A DNA stretch of 45,510 nucleotides. It comes from Polyangiaceae bacterium (GTDB lineage Bacteria; Myxococcota_A; Polyangia; Polyangiales; Polyangiaceae). The stretch is taken from the NCBI GenBank assembly GCA_009780955.1, contig WQZB01000042.1, positions 1 to 45,510 of the forward strand, given 5' to 3'. Below, one piece after another: positions 9,017 to 16,887 of this stretch; the first letter of the stretch is position 1, and each line of letters starts with the position of its first letter. The position numbers were made by a program, and so were the translations under genes. The notes under the pieces are model-generated. The model saw nothing but the letters and a program-made list of their open reading frames with translations. It did not search any database and had not been told where the DNA came from.

Positions 9017-10125
9017 GCATTCAACAAATGAGCCTTCCACGCGGTGAGTGCTGGTCCGAGCATTCTTTCTACTTCGCGGATGTCGTCGGAGAGCTCCTTC
9101 TCGGAAGCGCCTGACGCGAGGGCATCTTTGAGGCATGCGAAGGCCGCAACGTAACGACCTCGCTTGGTGAAGGCACGCGCGAGGAGCGGAAGCACATCTT
9201 GCGCAAGACCGCCAAAGGCCATCGCGCGACGAAGCGGGGCAACGGCTTCGCCTGGGCGGTTGTTTCTGAGCATTGCCTCTCCGAGGCGACGAAAAAGATC
9301 GGCGGCCGTCAAGCCTTCTTGGGCGTACTGAATGCCAATGCGGAAAACTTCTTCGGCCTGATCGATCTCGCGGAGGTAAACGCAGGCAGAGCCGAGCAGG
9401 CCAAGACCTTTGGCGATAAGGGCACGCGCCTCGGGCGACAGCGCCTGCCCTTCCGGTGTGCGCAAGAAGATGGCAAGCGGAGCCGGCCATGTGCCGAGAA
9501 GCGCAATGACCTTCGGCCATTCCTTTCGCGACGCAAACGTCTCGGCCTCAGCCACCTTGGACAGATCGATCGCCGAACGCGAGCCCACCTGTGCCCGCTC
9601 GAGTTCTTCGCGCACGAGCGTTCGTATGCGCGCCCGAAACGCATTGAGTTCGTACACTTCGGCAACGCCGTCGTGGGAAACGGCGATCTCCGCACGGCTA
9701 CCATCGATGGTGAGCGAGGAGAGAGAGTAGCCGTAAAGTGGTGCAAGCAAGAGGTAGCGCACACCGATGAAGAGTTGAATGGCCTCGACATCCGCTTCGC
9801 GTTGGGGAATAGGCGGCGCTTTGCCATCTTCGACAAGTAGGGCACCAACGAGACGGCGGCGAAAGTCGGCAAGCGTCAAGCGCTGGGGATCGAGCTCCGC
9901 GTCCTCGTCGTTACCCACAACGAAGTCGACGAGCGTTTGATCCGGAGTACGACGATCGATGGTAAGCGAGGTGATGCGCGTGCCGATAATGATCGAGAAA
10001 GCGAAGAAGCGCTCGCCGACGATCTCGCAAAGTGCCTGAAAGGCACCAATGGAATCGCCAACGCGCTCGAACCATCCGTCGGTACGATAAGCAGCTAGCG
10101 AGAAGTGTTTTTTCAAGGTGGGCAT
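9013..10125 (-). CDS. TPR-containing protein, unknown role
   Basis: A 370-residue soluble protein with no signal peptide. Residues about 1-190 are an unrecognised N-terminal domain with beta-rich segments (FFAFSIIIGTRITSLTIDRR). The C-terminal half contains helical repeats consistent with tetratricopeptide repeats: LGLLGSACVYLREIDQAEEV, LFRRLGEAMLRNNRPGEAV, LPLLARAFTKRGRYVAAFAC. TPRs mediate protein-protein contacts. The TAA stop lies inside a REP-like palindrome. There is a gap of about 170 bp, containing a degenerate family B repeat, to the upstream gene, so this is probably its own transcription unit. Confidence 0.75.
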   Translation of the reverse strand: MPTLKKHFSLAAYRTDGWFERVGDSIGAFQALCEIVGERFFAFSIIIGTRITSLTIDRRTPDQTLVDFVVGNDEDAELDPQRLTLADFRRRLVGALLVEDGKAPPIPQREADVEAIQLFIGVRYLLLAPLYGYSLSSLTIDGSRAEIAVSHDGVAEVYELNAFRARIRTLVREELERAQVGSRSAIDLSKVAEAETFASRKEWPKVIALLGTWPAPLAIFLRTPEGQALSPEARALIAKGLGLLGSACVYLREIDQAEEVFRIGIQYAQEGLTAADLFRRLGEAMLRNNRPGEAVAPLRRAMAFGGLAQDVLPLLARAFTKRGRYVAAFACLKDALASGASEKELSDDIREVERMLGPALTAWKAHLLNA

Positions 10126-10140
10126 CGAATGGAAAAACCG

Positions 10141-10252
10141 CTGTTCTGTTCTGGTCCGCTCCTAGCCGAGCCGTGCGAGGGTGTGTACGTGTGCTATACA
10201 AGCACACGTACCTCGCCGCCGCCTTGAACTCGCGCCAACTTGAAAGCGGTCT
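10141..10252. repeat. Degenerate family B MITE with inserted hairpin
   Basis: The right end 10227-10252 (GAACTCGCGCCAACTTGAAA then GCGGTCT) and the segment 10151-10173 (CTGGTCCGCTCCTAGCCGAG) match the right half of family B at 20717-20839. Between them sits about 50 bp absent from the other copies. It holds an 11-bp perfect stem, GTACGTGTGCT (10185-10195) with AGCACACGTAC (10202-10212). The left terminal repeat is missing. The hairpin lies upstream of the TPR gene and downstream of the TIGR02757 gene and may work as a terminator. Confidence 0.65.
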
Positions 10253-10294
10253 CGTTGCAACATCTTAGGCTCTTACGGAAGATCATGCCAGAAC

Positions 10295-11239
10295 TCACCA
10301 GTTTACACATACAGGCTTGATCTCGCACCCGCTGCAGCATGCCGTATCTGCCACCGTATTTGGATGCGACGGGCAATTTTGGATCATGCCCAGGTGGCAG
10401 AGAGAAAAATCGTATCGAACCGGATCGTGTTCGTCGAAAAAAGCTAAGCTTTTCGTAATCTCAACGGCTGTTTTCCACGAAACGTCGCGGCGCGAGGTCA
10501 AGCCAAGGTTATAGCCAAGCCTGTGGATATGGACGTCGACAGGAATGACGAGACGTCTTGCCGGCACATCCCAAAGGCCAAGGTCAATGCCGTCCGCAGG
10601 GCGCACCATCCACCGCAAAAACAAGAGCAGACGCTTGGCCGCGCTGCCGGCGCGCACGTTGGCGAGCACGTGCGATGGGCCGCGACGCCCGCTTTTGTCG
10701 CGTTGGCCGCGCTCGCCGGCGCACGGAAGGCCACCGGCAATCCGGATGAGATCGCAGAACGATGCGAGAGCTTCCTTGAGCGCATCGGCTTCATCGCCTC
10801 GGGCAGCCGCTTTTTCGGTCGCGTTGGCCGCGTCGGCCCTCGCGAGCTCGGCAACGAACGCGGCGCCGAGCGATCCAGCCTCGAGCTGCAGTTTGCGCGC
10901 GCCAACGAGCAGTGCCCATAAATCGTCGCCCCGCAAAACACGATGGCGAAAGTGATTCAGGCGCGAACGGAGCTCGCGAGGTGCATCGGCAGCCGCCGAT
11001 GGGCTTGGCCCCGCCAACGCGACTAGCGCGAAAAGCTCGGTCAGCTTTCGACCAATGACCTTCACGTTTCCGAATGCACACGCTGCCGAAACAAGCGCAA
11101 CGAGCTCGCGGTCTTCGAGCTGCGTGTAGCGATGCACGAAGTCGACGGGATCGGCGGAGCGGCGAGCGCGGAGATCTTCGCGTGCGCGAATCGCTTCGAG
11201 GAGCGCCTTCACCTTCGCCAGTCGCGCACGCGCACTCAT
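10295..11239 (-). CDS. TIGR02757 (DUF2400) family protein
   Basis: A 314-residue protein of the TIGR02757/DUF2400 family. Family features include the opening DPVDFVHRYTQLEDRELVAL, the AFGNVKVI segment, the conserved LFLRWMVRPADGIDLGLW region, VDVHIHRLGYNLGLT, and a C-terminal cysteine cluster (NCPSHP, CCSGCEIKPVC) that may bind an iron-sulfur cluster or zinc. The layout recalls helix-hairpin-helix DNA glycosylases, but the biochemical role of the family is not established. The middle is expanded by an Ala-rich stretch (residues about 130-155). It follows the secreted TPR gene with a 6-bp gap. Confidence 0.9.
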   Translation of the reverse strand: MSARARLAKVKALLEAIRAREDLRARRSADPVDFVHRYTQLEDRELVALVSAACAFGNVKVIGRKLTELFALVALAGPSPSAAADAPRELRSRLNHFRHRVLRGDDLWALLVGARKLQLEAGSLGAAFVAELARADAANATEKAAARGDEADALKEALASFCDLIRIAGGLPCAGERGQRDKSGRRGPSHVLANVRAGSAAKRLLLFLRWMVRPADGIDLGLWDVPARRLVIPVDVHIHRLGYNLGLTSRRDVSWKTAVEITKSLAFFDEHDPVRYDFSLCHLGMIQNCPSHPNTVADTACCSGCEIKPVCVNW

Positions 11240-11245
11240 CGCGTT

Positions 11246-12334
11246 TCAGGGCGTGATGCTGTCGTCTGTGTCACGCGGCGCACGCAGCGAAGGCTTCTTT
11301 TTACCAGACTGCGCAGTCTGCGTTCTTGCGCGGCGTTCGGCCTGCATGCGCTCGGCCGTGATCGCCGAAAAACGTGCACGGGCGATTTCCGCCCACTTGT
11401 CGCTTTGCTCGCTTGCCTCGCGGCCTGCGCTTCGCTCGAGATACATTGCAAAAGCCTGTTCGGCGATACGCCAAAGCCGCGCTGATTCGGCCGGGTTCTT
11501 GGTGCTTTTCGCGAGGGCCACGGCGCCAATTCCCTCGTACCAGTAAATTTCGTACGCCGGCACAAAGAACACCAGATCATGCATGTGGAGCAGAGCCGAA
11601 ATGTGATCTGGGCTCGGGTTCATGCCCATCGATCTTTCGAGCTCTACGGCAAAGCGTGCCTGCTCTTCGGCAGCGAGAAAATCGCCCGATCTGTCGAGCG
11701 CCACAGCGAGATTCCATACGGCGAGCGGCACGCTTTCTCTTGAGACCGGAGCCTGCTGGGTGATGCGGAGCAGCTCACGCAGAATGTCGATGGACTCGGC
11801 AAGGTTGCCGAGATGCATCTCGGCCTCGGCAAGGTTGTGCATGGGTGTTGCGCAAAGCACCTGTTCGGTCGTGCGCTTGAGAACCTCGAGGTAGGCGTCG
11901 CGCTCGCACACGCGCTCGCCCGCGTGACCGCACGCGAAGGCGAGCGTGAGCCACGCCCTCTCGGCCATTGGATGGTCTGGCGCGTCACGAAGCGCCAGCT
12001 TCAATACATTTGCAGATCGCACATAATAACGCGCATCGATCCTCCCGAGTATCTCGTAGACGCGGCCGAGGTCGAAACGCAGACGCACATCAGGGCTTAC
12101 TTCGGCTTTCGCGTCTTCGAGCATCGCAAGCACCGCAAGCGCATCGCGGTCGCTCACGTTGCCCTCTTGTGCAAGGCGCTGCTGTACCTGCAGGTGGATG
12201 CGATAAGTGTACGATGCATTTTGATCGCGCGCTCGATCCCACATGCTCGGTGGTGATTCCGCGCGTGCCGTGCCAAAAGCGCTTGAAAAGCCAATGGCAA
12301 CGCCAAGCAGAGCGGGCAGCACAGCGCGCTTCAT
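11246..12334 (-). CDS. Secreted TPR protein
   Basis: A 362-residue protein with a Sec signal peptide (MKRAVLPALLGVAIGFSSAF, cleavage likely after TARA). The mature part is almost entirely helical and contains TPR-like units, for example WLTLAFACGHAGERVCERDA and MHNLAEAEMHLGNLAESIDI. The C-terminus is basic and ends in SGKKKPSLRAPR. The start at 12334 overlaps the upstream TPR gene's TGA as ATGA and gives the signal peptide, so the longer in-frame extension was rejected. Likely periplasmic scaffold of unknown partner. Confidence 0.75.
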   Translation of the reverse strand: MKRAVLPALLGVAIGFSSAFGTARAESPPSMWDRARDQNASYTYRIHLQVQQRLAQEGNVSDRDALAVLAMLEDAKAEVSPDVRLRFDLGRVYEILGRIDARYYVRSANVLKLALRDAPDHPMAERAWLTLAFACGHAGERVCERDAYLEVLKRTTEQVLCATPMHNLAEAEMHLGNLAESIDILRELLRITQQAPVSRESVPLAVWNLAVALDRSGDFLAAEEQARFAVELERSMGMNPSPDHISALLHMHDLVFFVPAYEIYWYEGIGAVALAKSTKNPAESARLWRIAEQAFAMYLERSAGREASEQSDKWAEIARARFSAITAERMQAERRARTQTAQSGKKKPSLRAPRDTDDSITP

Positions 12335-13407
12335 TGCGATCCAGATCGCGCCCCAGATCGCGACTGGCCGGCTCGTTTCGCCGGCACGCCGACGCCAAGG
12401 GCGCTTACGTGGGCGCGCGCATGAGAAACCCACTCGCCTGCTCTGCCCGCCCCGCTCACTCCACTGGCGCCATCGATGTAGCGTTGCCACGCCTCCCGCG
12501 CCATCGCCGGATCACTCGCTTCGAGAGCCATCGCGTCGAGCGCATCGCCCTCTTCTGGGACACCGGCGTTGCCGAGAAAATGCGCCGTGCGAGGATCACG
12601 CGAAATGCCTCTCGCCCGTGCAATGCGCGAGGAAAGAAGCGTCTTGGCTTCGTCTCGGTCCCCTGCCCTATCGAGAGCAAGAGCAAGCGCCACAACGTTC
12701 GCGACTTCGAGTGCGTCGTCGGCACTCGGTTGCGTCAGGTGCGTTAGGCGCGCCTGGCGCAATAGCGCGATGGCTGGTTCAACCCCGCTCGGGCCTTGAG
12801 ACATCATGAGCATTGCCGCCTCGAATGAAGCGGCGGCGCGCTCGTAAGCCGGAAGCGCCGTGGCTCTTGGGAGCAGATCCCGGTACGCCTGCGCGGCTAC
12901 ACTACTGCGATGCAGTTGGGCATTGGCGCGTGCCCATGAAAGGAGCACGATGGGCTCGCCCAGAGCGCGCTTGTCGCGACGCGCCGCCTCTTGCAACGCC
13001 GACAGGGCATCGTTCGCGCGCCCAAGGCGCAAAAGCGCCCGCCCACGAAGAACGTACGGCTCGGCGCGGCCCGGCAGAAGCTTGTTGGCGCTGTCGGCGA
13101 TCGCGACAACGTCGCTCGAGAGTGGGAGATCGCTCGTAAGCTTTGCCGCGCCACTCGCGAGCAGATCGCAAAAAGGACCAAGCTTTGGCACCTTGGCGCG
13201 CTCCCAGACATTCGCGCTGCTCGCACCGCCATTCGCATCCACGGCACTTTCGAGCCCAGCGCACAACGACGGCGCCGCCTGCGCAAGAACGAACGTGAGA
13301 GCCAATGCGAACACCACCGCAACTACGCTAGCAGAGACAAGCCAGCGCGCTGAAGGCTCAGTCGAACGGATTGCGCAATACAATCGTTTCTTCGCGGCGC
13401 GAGCCAA
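12331..13407 (-). CDS. Membrane-anchored TPR protein
   Basis: A 358-residue protein with a basic start (MARAAKKRL) and one hydrophobic helix at about residues 22-43 (WLVSASVVAVVFALALTFVL), then a helical-repeat region: AEPYVLRGRALLRLGRANDA followed by LSALQEAARRDKRALG is a clear TPR pair. It overlaps the purA stop by about 50 bases in another frame, so the true start could be internal, but the basic-plus-hydrophobic N-terminus fits a signal anchor. It is coupled to the next TPR gene by a four-base overlap. Probably a membrane-tethered adaptor acting with its neighbour; no specific function seen. Confidence 0.7.
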   Translation of the reverse strand: MARAAKKRLYCAIRSTEPSARWLVSASVVAVVFALALTFVLAQAAPSLCAGLESAVDANGGASSANVWERAKVPKLGPFCDLLASGAAKLTSDLPLSSDVVAIADSANKLLPGRAEPYVLRGRALLRLGRANDALSALQEAARRDKRALGEPIVLLSWARANAQLHRSSVAAQAYRDLLPRATALPAYERAAASFEAAMLMMSQGPSGVEPAIALLRQARLTHLTQPSADDALEVANVVALALALDRAGDRDEAKTLLSSRIARARGISRDPRTAHFLGNAGVPEEGDALDAMALEASDPAMAREAWQRYIDGASGVSGAGRAGEWVSHARAHVSALGVGVPAKRAGQSRSGARSGSQ

Positions 13408-14647
13408 CGCTCACGAGCAGCGCGGAGCAGTCGACCTCGGATTCGATGAAGTGCAAATACTCGCGAGCCTCGATCGGAAGGTCGTTCATTGCGCGTGCCG
13501 ATCCGAGCTCTTTGTCCCAACCGCGGAAGGTTTTGTAGATGGGTACAGCGCGATCGAGCTCGTCGATCGGCAAGACGGAAGTACGATTACCTCCCGGCGT
13601 GTCGTAAGCAACACAGACTTTGATTTCACCAAGCCCGGTGAGAACGTCGAGCTTGGTGATCGCGAGCCCACCGAGCCCGTTGACGCGGACGGCGTAGCGA
13701 AGCGCGGGCAGATCGAGCCAACCCGTTCGGCGCGGCCTGCCGGTTACCGAACCGAACTCAGCGCCCACCTGGCGAATGCGCTCGCCGATTTCGTCGTGCA
13801 GCTCGGTTGGGAATGGACCGCCGCCAACGCGTGTGGTGTACGCTTTGACAAGGCCTACCACCTCGTTGATGCGCGTTGGACCAATGCCGCTGCCAATGCA
13901 CGCGCCACCTGCCGTGGGCGACGAGGAAGTGACGAAAGGGTAGGTTCCGTGGTCGATGTCGAGCAGCGTTCCTTGCGCGCCTTCGAGAACGACGCGGTTT
14001 TTCTCGCGCACGGCGCGCTCGACGAGTGCTTGCGTATCGGCCAGCATAGCCGCTACGCGGCTTCGCACTGGCTCGATGGCTTCGAGGATTTCGGCGCAGC
14101 TCGGAACGTTGCCCCCAAGCGCGCGAATGGTTGGCGCCCAGTTCTCGAGCGCGCGCCCAACAAGACTTTTGAGGCGCGCCGGATCGCGCAGCGCACCAAG
14201 CGGAATGCCGCGACGGGCCACTTTGTCCTCATAGCAAGGACCAACACCGCGTTTCGTGGTGCCAATGGCGCCGTTGCCTTGCTCGCGAAGACCGTCGACA
14301 AGCACGTGATACGGCAAGATCGCGTGGGCGCGGTCGGAAACGACGAGACGCTCTTCAGTGCGCGTGCGCGTGGTCACACCGCGGCGCTCGAGTTCGCCGA
14401 GCTCGGTCACCAAACTCGTTGGGTCGATGACCATACCCTGCGCAAGCACGCACGTCGTGTTCGGCCGCAGAATGCCGCTTGGCACGAGCCTGACGATGAT
14501 TTTGTCGTTGCCAACGACCAGCGTGTGACCCGCATTCGGTCCACCGCCAAAGCGCACCACCATGTCGGCGTGCTCGGTGAAGATGTCGACGATTTTGCCT
14601 TTGCCTTCGTCGCCCCACTGTGCGCCCACGATTACGACGGCCGGCAT
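13358..14647 (-). CDS. purA: Adenylosuccinate synthetase
   Basis: A 429-residue PurA, the usual length. It converts IMP, aspartate and GTP to adenylosuccinate, the first committed step of AMP synthesis. The N-terminal GTP-binding loop GAQWGDEGKGKIVD, the GGPNAGHT segment, GVGPCYEDKVARRGI and the C-terminal LPIEAREYLHFIE are all diagnostic. The gene starts three bases after hisZ ends and its 3' end overlaps the membrane TPR gene, so hisZ, purA and the TPR genes are likely co-transcribed. Confidence 0.98.
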   Translation of the reverse strand: MPAVVIVGAQWGDEGKGKIVDIFTEHADMVVRFGGGPNAGHTLVVGNDKIIVRLVPSGILRPNTTCVLAQGMVIDPTSLVTELGELERRGVTTRTRTEERLVVSDRAHAILPYHVLVDGLREQGNGAIGTTKRGVGPCYEDKVARRGIPLGALRDPARLKSLVGRALENWAPTIRALGGNVPSCAEILEAIEPVRSRVAAMLADTQALVERAVREKNRVVLEGAQGTLLDIDHGTYPFVTSSSPTAGGACIGSGIGPTRINEVVGLVKAYTTRVGGGPFPTELHDEIGERIRQVGAEFGSVTGRPRRTGWLDLPALRYAVRVNGLGGLAITKLDVLTGLGEIKVCVAYDTPGGNRTSVLPIDELDRAVPIYKTFRGWDKELGSARAMNDLPIEAREYLHFIESEVDCSALLVSVGSRREETIVLRNPFD

Positions 14648-14650
14648 TCG

Positions 14651-15952
14651 TCACGCTCCTCGTGCTCCGGTCCTTAGCACGCTCGTGACCGCTTCGGTCG
14701 CTTCATCGATCGAATCGATCGAACTTGCAGTCGAATCGCATGCCGCGGCTGAGCCAGAAATTGTAACTTCGACTCCACTTGCGACGTCGACGAGCACGGA
14801 GCCATCCCAAACGAGCGCGAACCCCCACGATGCCGCGTAATTTTGTGCATGCTCGCGTGTTGGCAATGCCACGGCAGAAACACCCCGCGAACGAAGCGCA
14901 AAGAGCCTCATGTCGTCGGGCGGGCCGACAACGACGACCCCTTTGCGCCCGTTGTCGACTTGCCCGGCTTCCTTGCGGGCCCACGCGAGCGCATCGAGAT
15001 CGAGGCCAAGACCCACGGCGGGCATTGCCTCGCCGAAGCGCGCGAGCAACCCATCGTAGCGACCGCCGCCGCCGATAGGCTCACCAGGCCCAGGCGCGTA
15101 GATGGAGAAGATCGTACCCGTGTAGTATGCAAGCCCGCGCACTTCCGTTGCATCGGCGGTAAGAAACTTGCCCAACCCGCGTGCATGCGCTGCATCGAAC
15201 AGCGACAGCAGGCGCTCGGCCGCCGACGCCGACGGCGTTGCAGCAAGCAGCGCGCGCGCGAGGACGAGAGCTTCGCGCCCGCCACGCAAGCGCGCAAGCT
15301 TTTGCAGCGTGTCGCCATACGCACACCCAGAGGCAACGTCAGCGAGCCTTGCTTCGTCTTTCTTCGCGAGCGCCGAAGTGATGTCGTCGGCGCGCTCGCT
15401 CGACAACCCCGTGACGAGGCCTCGCACGATCCCGGCGTCGGAAATGTCGACGGTGAAGCGCGAAAGGCCCGCTTTGCGCAGGACATCGACCGCCAGTTCG
15501 AGCATTTCGAGATCGGCCTCGGGCCCCGCAATACCGCAAAGCTCGACGCCAACCTGGGGGATCTGTCGGTGCTTCTTCGCCCGCCCGATGCGCCTGCGGA
15601 CAACCGTGCCGTTGTAGGCGAGGCGATAAGGTGGCTCTCGGTCACGCAAACGCGTTGCCACGATGCGCGCGATTTGCGGCGTCATATCAGGCCGAAGCAC
15701 GCAAACCTCGCCCGATTCGGGCTCGACGAAGCGCAGCACGTCGCTTGGCAAGAGCATGCCCAACCCGCGCTCGATCACGTCTGCGAGCTCGAATGCGGGT
15801 GGTGTTACGAGCTTGTAGCCATAAAGCGCGAAGCGGGCCTGGACCAACTGCGCAAGTTGCTCGAGATGACGTGCTTCGTCGGGAAGCAGATCTCTTAGCC
15901 CCGCTGGAAGCGGATGCTCGAGTGAGCGCGGAAGGCCAGGCCGGGCCGCCAT
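14651..15952 (-). CDS. hisZ: HisZ-like ATP phosphoribosyltransferase regulatory subunit
   Basis: A 433-residue class II histidyl-tRNA-synthetase-like protein. Motif-2-like residues appear in RPDMTPQIARIVATR and YNGTVVRRR, and the histidine-site motif is RGLAYYTGTIFSIY. The C-terminal part is short and divergent instead of the regular HisRS anticodon-binding domain, and the gene directly precedes purA, an arrangement often seen for hisZ. HisZ lacks aminoacylation activity and activates the short form of HisG in histidine biosynthesis. A true hisS is the main alternative but less likely. The start lies 221 bp from the divergent sigma factor gene. Confidence 0.85.
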   Translation of the reverse strand: MAARPGLPRSLEHPLPAGLRDLLPDEARHLEQLAQLVQARFALYGYKLVTPPAFELADVIERGLGMLLPSDVLRFVEPESGEVCVLRPDMTPQIARIVATRLRDREPPYRLAYNGTVVRRRIGRAKKHRQIPQVGVELCGIAGPEADLEMLELAVDVLRKAGLSRFTVDISDAGIVRGLVTGLSSERADDITSALAKKDEARLADVASGCAYGDTLQKLARLRGGREALVLARALLAATPSASAAERLLSLFDAAHARGLGKFLTADATEVRGLAYYTGTIFSIYAPGPGEPIGGGGRYDGLLARFGEAMPAVGLGLDLDALAWARKEAGQVDNGRKGVVVVGPPDDMRLFALRSRGVSAVALPTREHAQNYAASWGFALVWDGSVLVDVASGVEVTISGSAAACDSTASSIDSIDEATEAVTSVLRTGARGA

Positions 15953-16173
15953 ATCTTTGTGCCCGTTATCGCAAAAGCGTTGTCAGAGGAAGCCCCTCTG
16001 CAGGCTGTGCAGGCTGTCTTATGACCTTCACGTGTCGGAAGTCTTTACAAGCTTGATCGGGTCCGCGTGTAGGCCACCAACGGGCCGACAACAGAAAAAC
16101 GCTCAAAAACCAGTCACCATGGCGTCGGCACGGCGATCGCAAAGGGAGCGCAACCCGCGGAAGGAACGACATA

Positions 16174-16773
16174 ATGGCCGTTGCCATCGACCCTCATACC
16201 CTCGACCGCGCCGCTGCCGGCGACAGGGCCCTGCTCGACAGCGTTCTCAGAATGATCACTCCGCACGTCGAGCGTCAGCTACTTCGTTACCCAGTAACCG
16301 ATGAAGATCGGCGCGACTTGCTCCAAGCCACACTCATGCAGATTGTTCGTCGGCTTGGATCGTTCCGCGCCGAATCGAGCTTCTCGACATGGCTTTTTCG
16401 CGTGACTGCGAACGAAGCGCTCATGCTGATGCGGTCGCGGCGGCGCCACCGATCGCACATTGTCGATGGCCTTGATTGGGAGGAGCTCGCAACGCTTGCG
16501 TCGGTGAACGACAACGAAGAAACGCGTTCCGACGTGAGAGTTGCCGCGCACGAGCGTGACGCGGCCGTGCAGAGCGCGCTGCGCGAGCTTCCCGAAGACT
16601 ACCGCGACGTCGTGGTCGCCCATTACCATATGGATCTTGGCCTACAACAAATCGCCGATCGGCTCGACATCACGGAAAGCGCCGTTCGGTCACGCCTTCA
16701 CCGAGCACGCGGCCGGCTCCGAGTGCTGCTCGAGCGACAAGACTCGACGCCACCCGTTACCCACGCGGCGTAA
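16174..16773 (+). CDS. ECF-type RNA polymerase sigma factor
   Basis: A 199-residue sigma-70-family factor of the extracytoplasmic-function group, with regions 2 and 4 only. Region 2 covers about residues 20-90 (RDLLQATLMQIVRRLGSFR, then FSTWLFRVTANEALMLMRSR). Region 4 covers about 130-185 (LPEDYRDVVVAHYHMDLGLQ, then IADRLDITESAVRSRLHRAR), with the helix-turn-helix that reads the -35 box. AAGGAA lies about ten bases before the ATG. No anti-sigma gene is adjacent: a REP-like repeat follows the stop, then a gene on the other strand. Regulation is therefore by an unlinked partner or at the transcriptional level. Confidence 0.93.
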   Translation: MAVAIDPHTLDRAAAGDRALLDSVLRMITPHVERQLLRYPVTDEDRRDLLQATLMQIVRRLGSFRAESSFSTWLFRVTANEALMLMRSRRRHRSHIVDGLDWEELATLASVNDNEETRSDVRVAAHERDAAVQSALRELPEDYRDVVVAHYHMDLGLQQIADRLDITESAVRSRLHRARGRLRVLLERQDSTPPVTHAA

Positions 16774-16790
16774 CATTGAAATGCGTGTTT

Positions 16791-16857
16791 GTAGGGGCGC
16801 GATTTATCGCGCCCTGGGGATCCGCCTGCGGTCGGGCGCCATAAATGGCGCCCCTAC
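16791..16857. repeat. Two-hairpin REP-like element
   Basis: A 67-bp unit that begins GTAGGGG and ends CCCCTAC. It holds two hairpins, GGGCGCGATTTATCGCGCCC (16795-16814) and GGGCGCCATAAATGGCGCCC (16834-16853), separated by about 19 bp. The outer GTAGGGGCGC and GCGCCCCTAC ends can pair with each other. It lies between the convergent ends of the sigma factor gene and the sulfatase-fold gene, where a bidirectional terminator would be expected. Confidence 0.88.
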
Positions 16858-16887
16858 CGACACCAACACCCCATGCACATGGCGTGA

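Noticed and set aside
12860-14677. A 605-codon open frame on the plus strand
   Set aside because: It is antisense to purA and the TPR gene, which have clear family motifs; long antisense frames are expected in GC-rich DNA.
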